Shown one piece after another: positions 14,908 to 17,391 of a DNA stretch of 17,391 nucleotides; the first letter of the stretch is position 1, and each line of letters starts with the position of its first letter. Both the position numbers and the translations under genes were made by a program. The notes under the pieces were generated by a model. That model worked only from the letters and a program-made list of their open reading frames with translations, was not told where the DNA came from and made no database searches. The DNA lies in the NCBI GenBank assembly GCA_934096275.1, contig CAKOLK010000012.1, forward strand, positions 1 to 17,391, given 5' to 3'. This DNA comes from an uncultured Bacilli bacterium. Its GTDB lineage: Bacteria; Bacillota_I; Bacilli_A; RF39; UBA660.

Positions 14908-16512
14908 ATGAAAAAGAAAAATAATAAAGTAGATGATGATTTTAATGTAGAGAATGTTGTTGATAATCAAAATCAGTATGTTAATCAGTTAGACGATTAT
15001 GTGGATATATTAAAAGATCAAATTGAAATGTCTGAAAGTAAAGTTAATGCTTTACAAGGAGAAATGGAACAAGCTCAAGAACATGTTAATAGATTGCGCA
15101 ATGAACTTTCTCAAAAAGAGGGTATTCTTGATGAAGAAATGCAAAAACAACTTAGAATGATTGAAGAGCAAACTAGACAAGAAATGCTTAAGAATCAAGC
15201 TAATGCTAATATTAATGGTGTTCCTATTCAAAATTCTGGAGTCAGTAACACTGATGGAATTCATGTTGATATAAAGGGTGTTAATGCTCCGGGTGTTAAG
15301 ATGACTACTTATTCTTATGAAGTACTTAATCAACAAGGTCAAAAGATAAAGGGTCAAATTGATGGTACAAGTACAGCAGAAATAAAAGCATTCCTTGAAA
15401 ATGAAGGGTTCCAAGTAATTAGAATTGATGCGATGAAGGGTATTATGAATGCTCAAATCGGAGGAAGTTCTGTTCACCTTAAGATGTCTGAACTTGCTTT
15501 TATACTTACACAACTTTCAACATATTTAAAAGCAGGGATACCTCTTATTGACTCAGTAAGAATATTACAAAGACAATCCGTTAAAGCTGCTCAAAAGAAA
15601 GTGTTTTCAAATATAACTTATCAATTATATAAGGGTGAAAGTTTCTCCAATGCTCTAGCGTCTCAAGGATCTACATTTCCTAAACTTTTAATAAACATGG
15701 TAAAAACAGCAGAAATGACTGGAGATTTACCAGAAATACTTGATGATATGACTGATTATTATACTTCAATAGATAGAACAAGGAAACAAGCTATCAGTGC
15801 AATGGCGTATCCAACGATTATATTTGTATTTGCAATATGTGTAATGACATTTATATTAGTATATGTAATACCAGAGTTTCAAGGTATATTCGTTGCTAAT
15901 GGTGCTAAACTTCCTAAGATAACTACTGTGATACTTTCAATAAGTAAGTTCTTTACTAGTAATGGTTTAATTATTTTAATGGCTTTGGTGTTACTTCTTG
16001 CAACTTATGTTATATGTTATAAATATTCAAAAGGGTTTAAGAAGGCAATGCAAACTGTTTATATGCATATACCTGTTGTTAAAAATATAATTATATATAA
16101 AGAAGTAACACAATTTACAAAGACTTTCTCGTCTTTATTAAATCATAATGTATTTATAACTGATTCTATGGCAATACTTGAAACTGTATCACAAAATGAA
16201 GTTTATAAAGAAATAATAAATGATTCATTAAATAACTTAGCTAAAGGTGCTAAACTTAGTGATTCATTCCGTGATAAATGGGCTTTCCCAGTAGTAGCAT
16301 ATGAAATGTTAGTTACTGGTGAAAATACTGGTAGACTTCCAATGATGATGGAATATGTATCAAATTATTATAATGATTTGTATACTAATGCTATTAAGAG
16401 AGTAAATACATTTATTGAACCAGTAATGATTATAATGCTTGCATTTATGGTCGGAGTAGTAGTATTATCAGTTATTATACCAATGTTCTCATTCTACGGA
16501 CAAATTATGTAA
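14908..16512 (+). CDS. pilC: Type IV pilus/type II secretion inner-membrane platform protein (PilC/GspF) with N-terminal coiled coil
   Basis: Platform protein on which the assembly ATPase acts to polymerise pilins. The 534-residue product, counted from ATG 14908 (AAGGGG upstream; an earlier in-frame start at 14848 would lie inside the promoter), has an unusual N-terminal extension: an acidic coiled coil (about 24-96, rich in E, Q, K) and an asparagine/glycine-rich linker. The usual N-terminal platform domain follows from about 138 (TYSYEVLNQQGQKIKGQIDGTSTAEIKAFLENEGF), then two T2SSF domains (about 195-315 and 400-520) with three membrane helices, one near 300-325, one near 355-375 and one at the end (MIIMLAFMVGVVVLSVIIPMF). 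Typical PilC/GspF proteins are about 400 residues, so the extension accounts for the excess. It is followed after 19 bases by a prepilin peptidase gene. No ATPase or pilin gene lies in the window. Confidence 0.9.
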   Translation: MKKKNNKVDDDFNVENVVDNQNQYVNQLDDYVDILKDQIEMSESKVNALQGEMEQAQEHVNRLRNELSQKEGILDEEMQKQLRMIEEQTRQEMLKNQANANINGVPIQNSGVSNTDGIHVDIKGVNAPGVKMTTYSYEVLNQQGQKIKGQIDGTSTAEIKAFLENEGFQVIRIDAMKGIMNAQIGGSSVHLKMSELAFILTQLSTYLKAGIPLIDSVRILQRQSVKAAQKKVFSNITYQLYKGESFSNALASQGSTFPKLLINMVKTAEMTGDLPEILDDMTDYYTSIDRTRKQAISAMAYPTIIFVFAICVMTFILVYVIPEFQGIFVANGAKLPKITTVILSISKFFTSNGLIILMALVLLLATYVICYKYSKGFKKAMQTVYMHIPVVKNIIIYKEVTQFTKTFSSLLNHNVFITDSMAILETVSQNEVYKEIINDSLNNLAKGAKLSDSFRDKWAFPVVAYEMLVTGENTGRLPMMMEYVSNYYNDLYTNAIKRVNTFIEPVMIIMLAFMVGVVVLSVIIPMFSFYGQIM

Positions 16513-16531
16513 TTAAACAAGGGGGAGTAAA

Positions 16532-17299
16532 GTGGAATCAATATATTTAATAATGTTTTTTATACTAGGTTTAGTTTTTGGATCGTTCTATAACGTCGTG
16601 GGATTTAGACTATGTAATAATGAATCTTTGGTAAAACCAAGAAGTCACTGTCCTAAGTGCAATCATGAATTAAAACCAATTGAACTAATACCTGTTATAT
16701 CCTATATAATCCAAGGTGGAAGATGTAGAAAATGTAAAACTAAAATATCAGTGTTTTATCCAATGATAGAATTATTTACAGGACTACTTTTTTCAATTAG
16801 TTATTATTCATTTGGATTTAGTTATGATTTATTAATGGCTCTTGCTTTATCATCAATGTTTGTAATAATTGTTGTTACTGATTTGAATTATTATATAATA
16901 CCTGATGAAATAAATATCTTTTTTGCAGTTTTAATATTTATAATAAATATATTAAGATTTGGTTTTCTTGGAGCTTGTAAGTACTTAGTATTTGGTGCAA
17001 TAATGTTTTTGTTTATGTATTTGTTAATGAACTTTGGAAATATATTATTTAAAGAAGAGTCTCTTGGTGGAGGAGATGTGAAGTTACTTTTTGCGCTTGG
17101 TATGGTAATGGTTCCTTCGATATCGTTTGTATCAATTGCGCTTTCTGCTTTTATAGCACTTCCTGCGTCATTAATAATATATTTTATAAACAAAGAAAGA
17201 AAGTTACCTTATGGACCATTCTTAGTTCTTGCTTTCTTATTAGTGTATTTCTTAAAGATAGATCTTCAAACTGTGTATGATTTAGTTAAAATAATATAA
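16532..17299 (+). CDS. pilD: Prepilin peptidase (type IV leader peptidase and N-methyltransferase)
   Basis: Integral membrane aspartyl protease that cleaves the leader of type IV prepilins and methylates the new N-terminus. The 255 residues include the N-terminal FGSFYNVV motif (16-23) and the zinc-type cysteine pairs of the methylase part (C40, C43, C65, C68). The two catalytic aspartates are D117 in VTDLNYYIIPDE and D182 in GGGDVK; about seven hydrophobic helices are visible. The start is a GTG at 16532, set by AGGGGG eight bases upstream. It forms an operon with pilC and is the last gene; no clear terminator follows before the right inverted repeat. Whether it serves competence pili or another type IV filament cannot be told here. 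Confidence 0.94.
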   Translation: MESIYLIMFFILGLVFGSFYNVVGFRLCNNESLVKPRSHCPKCNHELKPIELIPVISYIIQGGRCRKCKTKISVFYPMIELFTGLLFSISYYSFGFSYDLLMALALSSMFVIIVVTDLNYYIIPDEINIFFAVLIFIINILRFGFLGACKYLVFGAIMFLFMYLLMNFGNILFKEESLGGGDVKLLFALGMVMVPSISFVSIALSAFIALPASLIIYFINKERKLPYGPFLVLAFLLVYFLKIDLQTVYDLVKII

Positions 17300-17315
17300 G
17301 CATTTCCTTGTGAAA

Positions 17316-17391
17316 TTATAAATGGAAATAATAAGTGTCCGCACATTGAACTACCTCATAAGTGCTAATTTATACTTCTAATAATATCATA
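17316..17391. repeat. Right arm of the perfect 76-base terminal inverted repeat
   Basis: Exact reverse complement of bases 2-77. It begins 17 bases after the prepilin peptidase stop codon. Read outward it contains GTGTCCGCACATTGAACTAC, a pattern loosely like the ends of some IS3-group elements, but no transposase is present and no family can be assigned. Confidence 0.9.

Noticed and set aside
17300..17335. Terminator after the prepilin peptidase
   Set aside because: Only a six-base ATTTCC/GGAAAT pairing with a 16-base loop and no T run; the second arm lies in the inverted repeat.
1..17391. CRISPR array, tRNA genes, prophage or transposase genes
   Set aside because: No regularly spaced repeats, no cloverleaf-like sequences, and no integrase or transposase frames were seen on either strand.

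Overview
The window is AT-rich DNA from a low-GC, single-membrane member of the Bacillota. The gene set (EzrA, GpsB, DnaD, a type B RNase P RNA, HU, RodZ-like, PgsA, RecA) and the order gpsB-rnpB and rodZ-pgsA-recA point to the class Bacilli. The mixture of minimal housekeeping genes with large secreted adhesin-like, cohesin and dockerin proteins suggests an uncultured host-associated lineage; that placement is inference. UGA is used as a normal stop (end of nth), so the code is the standard bacterial one and not the Mycoplasma code.

Layout. The first and last 76 bases are a perfect inverted repeat (2-77 and 17316-17391). Just inside the left copy a sigma-A-type promoter drives ezrA, followed 13 bases later by a surface lectin/FGE-like protein gene. 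That gene's reading frame is broken by an 11-base G tract right after the start codon, which looks like an ON/OFF phase-variation switch. A bidirectional terminator separates it from the leftward operon cca-dnaD-nth (tRNA end repair, replication initiation, base excision repair). Next, also leftward, are HU, then a two-gene cell-surface operon: a secreted glucosaminidase ending in a dockerin and a membrane-anchored protein starting with a cohesin-like domain. Behind these lies a polysaccharide deacetylase with Ig-like domains.

Divergent from the deacetylase, the rightward half holds gpsB, the RNase P RNA, a short RodZ-like protein, pgsA, recA with a candidate LexA/DinR box, and then a new transcription unit of pilC/gspF (with an unusual N-terminal coiled coil) and a prepilin peptidase, both parts of a type IV pilus or type II secretion machine.

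Taken together, most of the window concerns the cell envelope: Z-ring regulators (EzrA, GpsB, RodZ-like), phospholipid synthesis (PgsA), peptidoglycan modification (deacetylase and glucosaminidase) and surface display (phase-variable protein, cohesin-dockerin pair, pilus assembly). The two most novel-looking items are the poly-G switch in the surface protein gene and the adjacent cohesin/dockerin pair, which suggests non-covalent docking of a peptidoglycan hydrolase on the cell's own membrane rather than a cellulosome.
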